Made by a program: the position numbers and the translations under genes. Below, piece by piece: positions 36,042 through 43,189 of a DNA stretch of 64,000 bases. Under the pieces are notes generated by a model. It made no database searches, was not told the origin of the DNA, and worked only from the letters and a program-made list of their open reading frames with translations. How positions within the stretch are numbered: position 1 is the first letter of the stretch; each line of letters begins with the position of its first letter. Source of the DNA: Catellatospora bangladeshensis (GTDB taxonomy: Bacteria > Actinomycetota > Actinomycetes > Mycobacteriales > Micromonosporaceae); NCBI RefSeq assembly GCF_016862575.1, contig NZ_BONF01000027.1:1-64000 (forward strand), in the 5' to 3' direction.

Positions 36042-36554
36042 TCATAGCTCGCCTTTGTCGATCTTGGTGACGAGGGCTTGACGCATGTCAGTAAGGACCC
36101 CGACAAGACGTTCGGGCACGCCAGGTCGCATGACGGAGGCGGCTCGTAGGTGCATGTCCAGCGCGACCGCCGGTTTGGGCGCGTGCGCGAGAACCGAGTA
36201 CATGTCCTTCACCAAGGACATGATGCGATCCGCAGCTGCGCTGGTGAGTCGCGGGTCGGCGGCGAGATGGCCTAGGGCCTTCTCCAAATGGTCGACCGGC
36301 CGTTCTGCGACCGGCTGGAAGAAGGATGACGGCGGTCTTCCCAGCCACGCGCACAGCTTCATGAAGGTCACGAAGTCCGGCTGGCTGCCATCCTCGACGC
36401 GCGCGAGCGTTGCGAAGCTGACGCCGGCCGCCTGCGCGGCCTGGCGCACCGACTGGCGGTTCTGCTCGCGTCGTTCGCGGACAAGTCGTCCCAGCTCGTT
36501 GATCGCCAGAATCTCCATCTGACCTGCGACGCCGTCATCGAACAGGCTTTCCAT
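36042..36554 (-). CDS. XRE-family repressor paired with ImmA
   Basis: 170 residues; ATG 36554 has a GGAGG-containing site immediately upstream. HTH region LGRLVRERREQNRQSVRQAAQAAGVSFATLARVEDGSQPDF is at about residues 19-60. The C-terminal half is helical and may oligomerise or be the protease target. It is transcribed together with the ImmA gene and divergently from 36706-38720. Confidence 0.88.
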   Translation of the reverse strand: MESLFDDGVAGQMEILAINELGRLVRERREQNRQSVRQAAQAAGVSFATLARVEDGSQPDFVTFMKLCAWLGRPPSSFFQPVAERPVDHLEKALGHLAADPRLTSAAADRIMSLVKDMYSVLAHAPKPAVALDMHLRAASVMRPGVPERLVGVLTDMRQALVTKIDKGEL

Positions 36555-36659
36555 GGCCTCCTCCCACCTCCTCGAAGTGAACACGGTACTACGCCTTGGC
36601 GCGCAACCTCCTTGACAGATCGTGTTGGAGCGCTCAACCTGGAGTCGATCAGCAGAACG

Positions 36660-36685
36660 GCACTGCAACTTTGCTGTTACAGTGC
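36660..36685. promoter_or_regulatory. inverted repeat operator candidate before the Ubl operon
   Basis: GCACTG (36660-36665) and CAGTGC (36680-36685) are separated by 14 bp, in the 151-bp spacer between the XRE repressor gene and the ubiquitin-like gene, 20 bp before the latter's ATG. The position suits repression of the Ubl operon by the XRE protein. Confidence 0.45.
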
Positions 36686-36705
36686 AAGTCTAGTGAGGGG
36701 GATCG

Positions 36706-36987
36706 ATGGTGTCAACGGACTCCATGCTGCCCGCGAGGGCCGACAACAACGCAGCCGGAGGGCCGACCTTCGAGCTCAACATCGAGGGCCGCATCTACGA
36801 GTGGCACGAGCCGACCATCACGCCTACACAGGTCCGCCAGCTCGCTGGCCTGCCGGCCGACCAGGCCGTCATCGAGATCGACTTCCGCGAGAACACCGAG
36901 CGCACCCTCGGCGAAGGCGAGGTTGTGGAGCTCAAGCCCGGGCGCGGCTTCGGTAAGAAGGTCGGCTTCAAGCGGGGCGACCGGTGA
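36706..36987 (+). CDS. ubiquitin-like (multiubiquitin-family) protein
   Basis: 93 residues; ATG 36706 has GAGGGGG upstream. After a disordered N-terminus, FELNIEGRIYEWHEPTITPTQVRQLAGLPADQAVIEIDF has the beta-grasp layout of the bacterial multiubiquitin family, here as a single domain. The C-terminus is KKVGFKRGDR rather than an exposed Gly-Gly, so conjugation would require trimming or another attachment mode. It is the first of four overlapping or closely spaced genes with E2-like, JAMM and E1 proteins. Confidence 0.82.
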   Translation: MVSTDSMLPARADNNAAGGPTFELNIEGRIYEWHEPTITPTQVRQLAGLPADQAVIEIDFRENTERTLGEGEVVELKPGRGFGKKVGFKRGDR

Positions 36988-37373
36988 ACCACTGGGCGGC
37001 GCAGGAGCTCGAGCTCCTGCGCCACTGCTGGCCGTCTCTGGATCACCACGCCGGCACCGGCTGGTGCCGGATCCCTGACTTCGCCATCCCCGCCGGCTGG
37101 AACAAGCAGGCTGCGGAAATCGCCTTTCAGATCCCCGACAACCTACCCGGACAAGAGCCGTACGCCTTCCTCGTCCGTGACGGCCTCCTGCTCGCCAACA
37201 ACAGCACGCCCAGCAACTACAGCCCCAACGTGACCACGCCTCCATGGGGTGGCAACTGGGGCCAGTTCTCCTGGAACCTCGACCCATGGGCGCCTGGCCC
37301 CAAGCCCGGAACCGGCAGCAGCATGGTCGACTTCGTGCGTTCGATCACGGGTCGGCTGCGGGAGCTGTCCTGA
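36984..37373 (+). CDS. E2-like (prokaryotic E2 family E) protein
   Basis: 129 residues; GTG 36984 overlaps the Ubl stop as GTGA. GWCRIPDFAIPAGWNKQAAEIAFQIPDNLPGQEPYAF matches the first half of bacterial E2/UBC folds, and PPWGGNWGQFSWNLDPWAPG the second. The only Cys residues are at positions 15 and 28; none lies in the part where canonical E2 enzymes have the active Cys. It may use an unusual Cys, or act as a non-catalytic scaffold. Family call rests on pattern and neighbours. Confidence 0.72.
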   Translation: MNHWAAQELELLRHCWPSLDHHAGTGWCRIPDFAIPAGWNKQAAEIAFQIPDNLPGQEPYAFLVRDGLLLANNSTPSNYSPNVTTPPWGGNWGQFSWNLDPWAPGPKPGTGSSMVDFVRSITGRLRELS

Positions 37374-37374
37374 C

Positions 37375-37881
37375 ATGCGCCTTCACCTCACTGCCGACCA
37401 TTACGAGCGCGTCCTGCGATACCTGGCGGCGCCCACTGAGAGGATCGCCTTCATCTACACTCGGCCAGCCGCCGACGGACCCGATCAGCACGGGGTCGAG
37501 GTCGAGCTACTCCACGACGATGAATACACGGCGAGCGACCGCCACGGCGTGGAACTCGCCGACCACGTCCGCCCGCAGCTCATCCGCACCGCCCACGAGC
37601 ACGACTACGGGATCGTGGAAGCGCATGCACACCTCTGGAGAGGGCCGAGGACCCAGTTCAGCGACATTGATCTCGACGGACTGCGAGAACTCGGCCCGCA
37701 CATGACCTGGCGCCTGCCTGGCCGACCCTACATCGCCCTGGTGCTCGGCCCTGACAGCTTCGACGCGCTTTCGTGGCAGACATGCAGTCCAGCGTCCGGG
37801 ATCGATGCACTCGTCGCCGGAGAACAGGTCATGTACCCCACCGGCCGCAGCGGCGCCCGACTTGAAGCAGAACGGAGTTAA
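37375..37881 (+). CDS. JAMM/MPN-type (JAB) isopeptidase
   Basis: 168 residues; ATG 37375 lies one base after the E2-like stop. The JAMM motif H-x-H-x10-D appears as HAHLWRGPRTQFSD near residue 83, followed by IDLDGL. JAB proteins of bacterial ubiquitin-like operons process or remove the Ubl. It could create the mature end of the 93-aa Ubl, whose native C-terminus lacks Gly-Gly. Confidence 0.85.
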   Translation: MRLHLTADHYERVLRYLAAPTERIAFIYTRPAADGPDQHGVEVELLHDDEYTASDRHGVELADHVRPQLIRTAHEHDYGIVEAHAHLWRGPRTQFSDIDLDGLRELGPHMTWRLPGRPYIALVLGPDSFDALSWQTCSPASGIDALVAGEQVMYPTGRSGARLEAERS

Positions 37882-37883
37882 CA

Positions 37884-38720
37884 GTGATTGAGGATAACGA
37901 ACGTTATGATCGCCAGATCAGCTTTTTCGGGGCCGCAGGGCAGGATCGGATCAGGAAGACGGCAGTCGGAATCGTCGGACTTGGCGGACTGGGCAGCCAT
38001 CTCGCACAACAGTTGGCCTACCTTGGCATCACAACTTTCGTGCTCGTGGACGCCGACCCGACCAGCCCGCACAGCCTCAACCGGCAGATAACCGCCTACC
38101 CCGACGACGTCGGCACGCTCAAGGTCGGCCTCGCTGAACGCATGATCCGGGCCATAGCGCCGTCCGCCTCTGTCAACGCGGTCCCTCAGTTATTGCCGCA
38201 TCCGGACGCGCTGACCGCACTCTCGGCAGTCGATCTCCTCCTCGGGGGCCTGGACCACGACCTGCCCCGCCTGCAACTTACCGACCTGGCCTCCGAGAAC
38301 AAGATCGCCTACATCGACGCCGCCACGGACATCCACGGCTCCGGCGATAACCTCATCTACGGCGGGCGGGTCGTCACCGCTGGCGTGAGCCCGGGTTGTC
38401 TGTACTGCCTCGGCCAGCTCGACGCTGATGCGATCCGCCACGCCACTCAAACCCCTGAACAGCGCGCCACCGAGGCCGATATATACGGCGTCCCGGTCGA
38501 AGAGCTGCAAGCCGCGACAGGCCCGTCCGTGGTCACCATCAACGGGCTCGTAGCGTCACTGGCCGCTACCGAAGCCATGGTCCACATCACGGGACTGCGG
38601 CCAGCACGAAACCATCTCGTCTACCGTGGCGACCAGGGCATGGTGCGGATCAACACCGATGCACCCAACGGAAACGATTGTGCATACTGCTTCAGGTGGC
38701 TGGACAGGCCGATCGGCTAG
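37884..38720 (+). CDS. ThiF/E1-family adenylating enzyme
   Basis: 278 residues; GTG 37884 has CGGAG seven bases upstream. The nucleotide-binding loop VGIVGLGGLGSHLAQQLAYLGI is at residues 28-50, then DADPTSPHSLNRQ with the conserved Asp/Asn-Arg, and GTLKVG Lys. Two CxxC pairs (CLYC and CAYC) bind zinc. GPSVVTINGLVASLAATEAM matches the ThiF/MoeB core. It should adenylate the Ubl C-terminus. It ends the operon 335 bp before the middle att site. Confidence 0.9.
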   Translation: MIEDNERYDRQISFFGAAGQDRIRKTAVGIVGLGGLGSHLAQQLAYLGITTFVLVDADPTSPHSLNRQITAYPDDVGTLKVGLAERMIRAIAPSASVNAVPQLLPHPDALTALSAVDLLLGGLDHDLPRLQLTDLASENKIAYIDAATDIHGSGDNLIYGGRVVTAGVSPGCLYCLGQLDADAIRHATQTPEQRATEADIYGVPVEELQAATGPSVVTINGLVASLAATEAMVHITGLRPARNHLVYRGDQGMVRINTDAPNGNDCAYCFRWLDRPIG

Positions 38721-38839
38721 TCGGACTCCCTCTCATGCGTAGGTGCCATCTTCCGGCACTCGCTGGCACTCGCCAGCCCTCTGGGCCCGTGAGGGCCAGA
38801 TTTCCCGCGGACTGGTTTACGGCTACACACGTCCGCCGC

Positions 38840-38868
38840 TGCGTGCTGGTTGCGTGCTCGTACGTCGC
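38840..38868 (+). repeat. candidate right arm sites of element 1
   Basis: TGCGTGCT occurs at 38840-38847 and 38851-38858, 11 bp apart. A 21-bp block 38848-38868 (GGTTGCGTGCTCG...) recurs exactly at 56673-56693. Both blocks lie about 210-230 bp before a tRNA-Lys att copy. The gap 38721-39055 holds no gene. Confidence 0.55.
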
Positions 38869-39055
38869 ACGCAGTGCCGGCACTACACGTCACCTCGCGC
38901 ATGAGCGTCGATGTTTACGTGCTGCCATGCGACGCGGCCTACGCGACACCAGCCGACACCCAACGACACCGTGCGGTACTTCCCGGTTGTGCAATCCACT
39001 CTTGCCCGATAATTTAACCATTAAGCTCTTGACGGAGAAGGGGCGTAGCCTACGC

Positions 39056-39099
39056 ACTCTTAATCCGCGGGTTCGGGGTTCGAGTCCCTGGCGGCGCAC
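39056..39099 (+). repeat. middle att copy (junction of element 1 and element 2)
   Basis: 44 bp identical to tRNA-Lys positions 3178-3221. The preceding bases do not form a tRNA, so this is a non-functional 3' fragment. It is the right end of element 1 and left end of element 2, whose integrase gene begins about 160 bp away. Confidence 0.92.
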
Positions 39100-39106
39100 G
39101 GCTTCA

Positions 39107-39144
39107 CAGCAGGGAATGCGGCCTTTCGGTCGCATTCCCTGCTG
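39107..39144 (+). terminator. hairpin after the middle att copy
   Basis: CAGCAGGGAATGCG (39107-39120) pairs perfectly with CGCATTCCCTGCTG (39131-39144) around a 10-base loop. It would terminate the tRNA if this element alone occupied the tRNA gene. Confidence 0.78.
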
Positions 39145-39149
39145 TCATA

Positions 39150-39178
39150 TGGGGCATGGATGGGGCAGACCTGGGGCA
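39150..39178 (+). repeat. candidate left arm sites of element 2
   Basis: TGGGGCA occurs at 39150-39156, 39161-39167 and 39172-39178, each exactly 11 bp apart, between the att-proximal terminator and the end of the integrase gene. This in-phase array is typical of integrase or Xis arm binding sites. Confidence 0.55.
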
Positions 39179-39259
39179 CAGCGGTACCGCGCCTTACTTC
39201 GGCGAGTTGCGCGTTATAGCTGTTCATCGCGTTGTGCCCCTTGGTATTTGGGGTCCGTT

Positions 39260-40651
39260 TCACGTCTGGCAGAACCCTGCCTCGGTGTTGGCGGTCGGGA
39301 TCTGGGTCACGCCTTCGTCGAGCTTCGCGCCCGGGATCTGCCGGGCCGCGGAGAGGATGAGGTCGGCCACGGCTTGTGCGGCCAGGTGGGCGACCTCGGG
39401 TAGGACGCTGGTGTAGGTGTCGGCGGTGGTGACGATGCTGGCGTGTCCGAGCATGTGCTGGATGATCTTGAGGTCGGTGTGTGCGGCCAGTGCCAGCGTC
39501 GCGGCGCCGTGGCGCAGGTCGTGCATCCGGACCGGCGGCAGCTCGAGTTGCTTGACGATGGCGTTGAAGCGGTGGGTCAGGTACTCCGGCCGGACCGGCC
39601 GTCCGTCGGTGTAGGTGAACAGTGCCTCGGTGTCGTCCCAGGTGTTGCCGGTGCGCAGGCGGGAGTCACGCCGCCGCTGGTCGACGTAGCGGTGTTCGCG
39701 GCGTTCTTGTTCCTGTCGGGCCTGCTGGCCGGCCAGCCACTGGGTCGATTGGGTGTCCAGGGCGATGGTGCGGTTGCTGTGGCGGCTCTTGGGCGGTCCG
39801 GCGTACAGCTGTCCGGGCAGTGCCACGAGCTGGTGGTGGATGTACAGCTCTTGGTGGGCTATGTCGAGGTCGCTGCGTTGCAGTCCGACGGCCTCGCCGC
39901 GGCGCAGGCCTCGTAGGGCGATCAGCCACCACAGCGCGGCCAGCCGGTCCTCGCGGACGCCGTCGAGGAAGGTGATGAGCTGCGGCAGGGTCCAGACCGC
40001 CACCGGTGGCCGCATGCCGGTGCGCCGCCACGCCTGGACGACTTCGTCGGTCCAGGCGACCGGGTGCGGGCGGGTCGGTTTGGTGATCCGGACCCCACGG
40101 ACCGGGTTGGCGGGCAGCAGGTCCCCGCGCACCGCCGCGTTGAGGGCCGCGCGCAGCGTCGCCCGGACCCGGTCCACGGTCGAGGCCGACAGGCGGCTGC
40201 CGTCGGCGCGGCGTTGCCTGGCGAGGTGGTTGACGCATTCCTGGATCTTCCGCGTCGACAGCTCGCCGAGCGTCAACCTGCCCAGCGTCGGCACCAGGTA
40301 GCGGTCGACGTGGCAGTGGTAGCTGTTGACGGTCGACGGGCGCAGCTGCCCGTCCGTCGTGTCCAGCCAGTGGCGCAGCCAGCGGCCGACGGTCCATGCC
40401 TGGCCGGCGGCCAGCTGCGCAGGCAGGGCGAGCATGTCGCTGCGGGCGGCGGCCGCGGCCGCGCGGGTCGGGTAGCCGCCGTGGCGGTGCCGGGCACGGT
40501 ACCCGCCCACCGTCGTCACCTGGATCGCGAAGTACCAGCTGCCATGGCTCTCCTCGCACAGGTTCGGGCAGCGAGCACCGAACTGGCGGCCGGTTTCCGC
40601 ATCGACACAGCCGCACCGGTGGAAGACCAGATCTTGAGTGGTGGCGTTCAT
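39260..40651 (-). CDS. int: tyrosine integrase of element 2
   Basis: 463 residues; ATG 40651 has GGGAGGCG four bases upstream. The N-terminus FHRCGCVDAETGRQFGARCPNL matches the same block in the integrase at 11985. An SAM-like core-binding domain follows (residues 80-180). Catalytic residues are intact: ALRGLRRGEAVGL, MHDLRHGAAT, MLGHASI and ADTYTSV (Tyr). It directs integration at tRNA-Lys by position. Transcription runs toward the att site. Confidence 0.93.
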   Translation of the reverse strand: MNATTQDLVFHRCGCVDAETGRQFGARCPNLCEESHGSWYFAIQVTTVGGYRARHRHGGYPTRAAAAAARSDMLALPAQLAAGQAWTVGRWLRHWLDTTDGQLRPSTVNSYHCHVDRYLVPTLGRLTLGELSTRKIQECVNHLARQRRADGSRLSASTVDRVRATLRAALNAAVRGDLLPANPVRGVRITKPTRPHPVAWTDEVVQAWRRTGMRPPVAVWTLPQLITFLDGVREDRLAALWWLIALRGLRRGEAVGLQRSDLDIAHQELYIHHQLVALPGQLYAGPPKSRHSNRTIALDTQSTQWLAGQQARQEQERREHRYVDQRRRDSRLRTGNTWDDTEALFTYTDGRPVRPEYLTHRFNAIVKQLELPPVRMHDLRHGAATLALAAHTDLKIIQHMLGHASIVTTADTYTSVLPEVAHLAAQAVADLILSAARQIPGAKLDEGVTQIPTANTEAGFCQT

Positions 40652-41165
40652 GGCACGCCTCCCGTCGAAAACCATTACGGAACGATGCTTCAGCTACTTC
40701 GACGCCAGGGTTGCGCAGCAGGTTGCTAGGTAATATGACCATGTAGCATGATCCATGCTTTTCTGCGTCCTATATCCGAAATTGGGGGCTGAGCATCGGA
40801 TGACGGTTGGGCCAATCCGTAATCCACCGTCGCGGTGTTGAGTTCAAGGCATTGACCCGTGCATGTGCGAAGGCCACCTACCCGAGGCTCTGGCCTGATG
40901 TCCGCAGCTGGCCGCGACACCACCACGTTGCCACGGCGCTGCCCGCCTTCTGCAGTTGCGTCAGTCTGCTGCCCTAGCGGCTGCTGCCCCAGTCCGCCAC
41001 CGCCGGTACCGGGCGGGATTTCGTCGGGCAGCGGCGACGTCGGTGAGAGCCGGATCAGGCTTCGGCGCCGATGCAGTCTTGACAGGCACCCCCCCGCACG
41101 ACTATGCGATCATCGCGCGCGTGACCAGCCCGCGCCATCCATACAGCAGTGCGAAGATCAGGGTG
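40652..41165. other. 514-bp gene-free region upstream of the integrase
   Basis: No convincing gene was found. It should hold the integrase promoter and that of 41166-41699. CATGATCCATGC-type pseudo-palindromic sequence occurs near 40750. Confidence 0.45.
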
Positions 41166-41699
41166 ATGACCCTCCGTGAGGCGGTCATGGCTCGGCCGCG
41201 CATGTACTTCGGTGACGCACCGCACCACGACCGCCCGATCATCCTGCTCGCCTGGGCCGTCGGCCTCCTGCAAAAGTTTGTACTGCCACAATCGCCGCGC
41301 GTGCGGGTGGTGGTCCGGACGGACGGTGCTTTCGAGGTCGGCGCGCAGTTCGCCGTGGTACCGATACCCCGGAGTCTGGACACGGTCGAGGAAGTTCTGC
41401 TCGGGGCGGCGTGGTGGACAGAGCTCTGCCGGTCCTCCCACGTCACGGCGTCGGGGCAAGCCGATGCCGGTTCGGACGAGTTCGGCCTACGTCTCGTCGA
41501 GGTGGAATCGCCGGTGATGCAGTTCGCCTGCGATCCGGACGTTGTCGGCGCCGGTGCTCAGACGTGGTGGCCAGGCTGGCTCGACCGCTTGCCTTCCGTG
41601 CTCGCGGCGATGCCGAGTCCGTCCACCCACGATGTCGTCATCGCGGTGGACCAGGCGACAGGCGAGCAGCGCATCCTGCGGCCTTCGCGCGCTGAGTGA
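41166..41699 (+). CDS. GyrB N-terminal-like protein without visible ATPase boxes
   Basis: 177 residues from ATG 41166 (a GTG three bases earlier or an upstream GTG are alternatives). It opens MTLREAVMARPRMYFGDAP, closely like the GyrB/ParE opening EAVRKRPGMYIGD, and continues with IILLAWAVGLLQKFV...RVRVVVRTDGAFEVGA, which follows the first strands of a GHKL fold. The Asn/Asp N box (EVVDNAIDE) is not conserved. It may bind gyrase-like partners or be a degenerate domain; function unknown. Confidence 0.68.
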   Translation: MTLREAVMARPRMYFGDAPHHDRPIILLAWAVGLLQKFVLPQSPRVRVVVRTDGAFEVGAQFAVVPIPRSLDTVEEVLLGAAWWTELCRSSHVTASGQADAGSDEFGLRLVEVESPVMQFACDPDVVGAGAQTWWPGWLDRLPSVLAAMPSPSTHDVVIAVDQATGEQRILRPSRAE

Positions 41700-41789
41700 G
41701 GCGGGCAGCGCCGCCGGTATACCGGACCGGCTTGGGCAACGGCAGGGCGGCCACATCGGCGAGGGTGTGGTGAGGAAGGAGGACGCCAG

Positions 41790-42068
41790 GTGTTTCTTGA
41801 CTGGGGCGCGTGCGGCTCACCAGGTGTCGCTACCGACAGCACTGAGGTGTTAGACCTACTTGAGCCTCGCCTGTCCGGCGACGTCTCGCAGGAAGTTGTC
41901 AGCACGGCCACCGTCCTATCTGAACTGGGTGCCTCCGTCGTCGTCACCGCGTTGCTGAACCTGCTCCATGACCGACGCCGTGCCTCCACGCCGATGGGGA
42001 AGGGCAGACAGTACCAACCCTGTCGCGTCCGCTGTCATAACCAGTCTCAACTCATGACCTGCCTATGA
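41790..42068 (+). CDS. possible 92-aa small protein
   Basis: GTG 41790 has AAGGAGG upstream. The product (MFLDWGACGSPGVATDSTEVLDLLEPRLSGD...) has a hydrophobic stretch VVSTATVLSELGASVVVTALLNLL and a Cys-containing tail. No family is recognised. The remaining 42069-42372 shows no convincing gene. Confidence 0.38.
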   Translation: MFLDWGACGSPGVATDSTEVLDLLEPRLSGDVSQEVVSTATVLSELGASVVVTALLNLLHDRRRASTPMGKGRQYQPCRVRCHNQSQLMTCL

Positions 42069-42372
42069 GACGGCACGGGCGGCGACCGTCGGCTGGCAGC
42101 GAACGTCCTCCGTGCGATGTTCGGCTTCTCCGCGGTCGCAGGCGTGCGGCAGATGTCATTGGGCGTGCCCGACACGATGGCCGGGTCATCCGGCAGATCG
42201 CTGAGATCAGTTACCAAACCACCCATCCCGCACCCCTCCGATCGCCCGGGGAACTCGCGCATCTGGCCGTCGCCGGAAGATTGGCCGATGTCACGGCGAT
42301 GTTGCCGTCGCCGCGGAGCGCGGTCCATGGTCTAATCGCGGCACTTCGATGATCGGACAAGGAGTTTGTATC

Positions 42373-42768
42373 GTGCCTTACGCAGGATGGCTCGCTCGGG
42401 CGGGCGCATTCGTCGTCGATTTCGCGATCCTGGGTGCGGTGATGGCTCTGGTCAGGATCAGCGGCGTGGCCAGCGAAGGAGGGCCCGCGGCGAACGTTGC
42501 GGTGCTCTTGGTCTTCGTGGTCCACGGGTTCAATCGCTGGTACCTGGGTGGCAAGACCGGGCAGTCTCTCGGCCGTCGTGCGCTCGGCATCAAGCTGGTG
42601 TACGAGCGTGGTCAGTTCCCGGTGGGCGCGTTGTCGGCGTTTTTGCGGGATCTGGCCCACTTCGCCGACACGGTGGTCTTCTACGTCGGCTGGTTCTTCC
42701 CCTTGTGGGATGCGAAGAAGCAGACGTTCGCTGACAAGATCACCGGCACGGTCGTACTGAAGGGTTGA
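42373..42768 (+). CDS. RDD-family membrane protein
   Basis: 131 residues from GTG 42373, with AAGGAG eight bases upstream. It has RDD family features: an Arg/Asp-containing first helix (WLARAGAFVVDFAILGAVMALV), a second helix (ANVAVLLVFVVHGF), the loop GGKTGQSLGRRALGIKLVYE and a third helix (FLRDLAHFADTVVFYVGWFFPLW) ending KKQTFADKITGTVVL. Three transmembrane segments. Function in the family is mostly unknown; some members transport ions. Confidence 0.87.
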   Translation: MPYAGWLARAGAFVVDFAILGAVMALVRISGVASEGGPAANVAVLLVFVVHGFNRWYLGGKTGQSLGRRALGIKLVYERGQFPVGALSAFLRDLAHFADTVVFYVGWFFPLWDAKKQTFADKITGTVVLKG

Positions 42769-42814
42769 GACCGGCTCGCTCGGTCTGCGGCACCACGCGT
42801 GCATGTGGCGTAAG

Positions 42815-42846
42815 ACGGCTCCGCCCTCGTCGGGCGGCGCCGTTTT
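42815..42846 (+). terminator. terminator after the RDD gene
   Basis: ACGGCTCCGCCC and GGGCGGCGCCGT (ending at 42843) form an imperfect GC-rich stem followed by TTT. The rest of 42847-43189 shows no gene; it contains an AT-rich patch at 43060-43090 that could be the promoter region of the LamG gene. Confidence 0.7.
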
Positions 42847-43189
42847 GCGTATCAGGCGCCGGATGATGCCGCTACGCCTGGTATCTGCCGGCTGCGCATG
42901 CCATCGGCAAAGTTTGATGAGATTTCGCAATCACCTGGATTGTCGGCACTGGTGATCACGGGTGGGTAACGAATCGATGCGAGCTCCAGCCCAGGTTCAC
43001 CGATTCCTATCGATGCCTGTTCTGGAGGTTGACGCCGGAGGGAGAGGTTGATTGATCCCTCTATTGAAGATTATCGATTTTTATGATTTGCGCGCCCCCG
43101 TCGGCTTTACGCTCGGTTACGGCCGTGGGTCGGTGAGTGTCGGAATCCTTCGATAGCGTGCGCTCCTCGTCATCGATCGAGGAGCAGTT

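Larger units (their letters stand above)
3175..39099. mobile_element. Element 1: tRNA-Lys integrated defence/RiPP island, about 35.9 kb
   Basis: The region lies between the tRNA-Lys 3' repeat at 3175-3221 and the copy at 39056-39099. It contains Xis and (frameshifted) Int genes, a Replic_Relax gene, a candidate iteron origin, a peptide-modification cluster, a DISARM-like island and a ubiquitin-like cassette. No FtsK/TraB-type transfer gene, relaxase or phage structural gene was seen. It is therefore best described as a non-conjugative integrative element or decayed actinomycete ICE. Boundaries are to the nucleotide for the repeat; the exact crossover inside it is unknown. Confidence 0.82.

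Noticed and set aside
3175-39099. Prophage or self-transmissible actinomycete ICE
   Set aside because: No capsid, tail, terminase, relaxase or FtsK/TraB-like gene was found; only integration and replication-type genes are present.
42065-42352. 95-aa plus-strand frame before the RDD gene
   Set aside because: Arg-rich with no ribosome binding site; it could be a decayed fragment but is not supportable as a gene.
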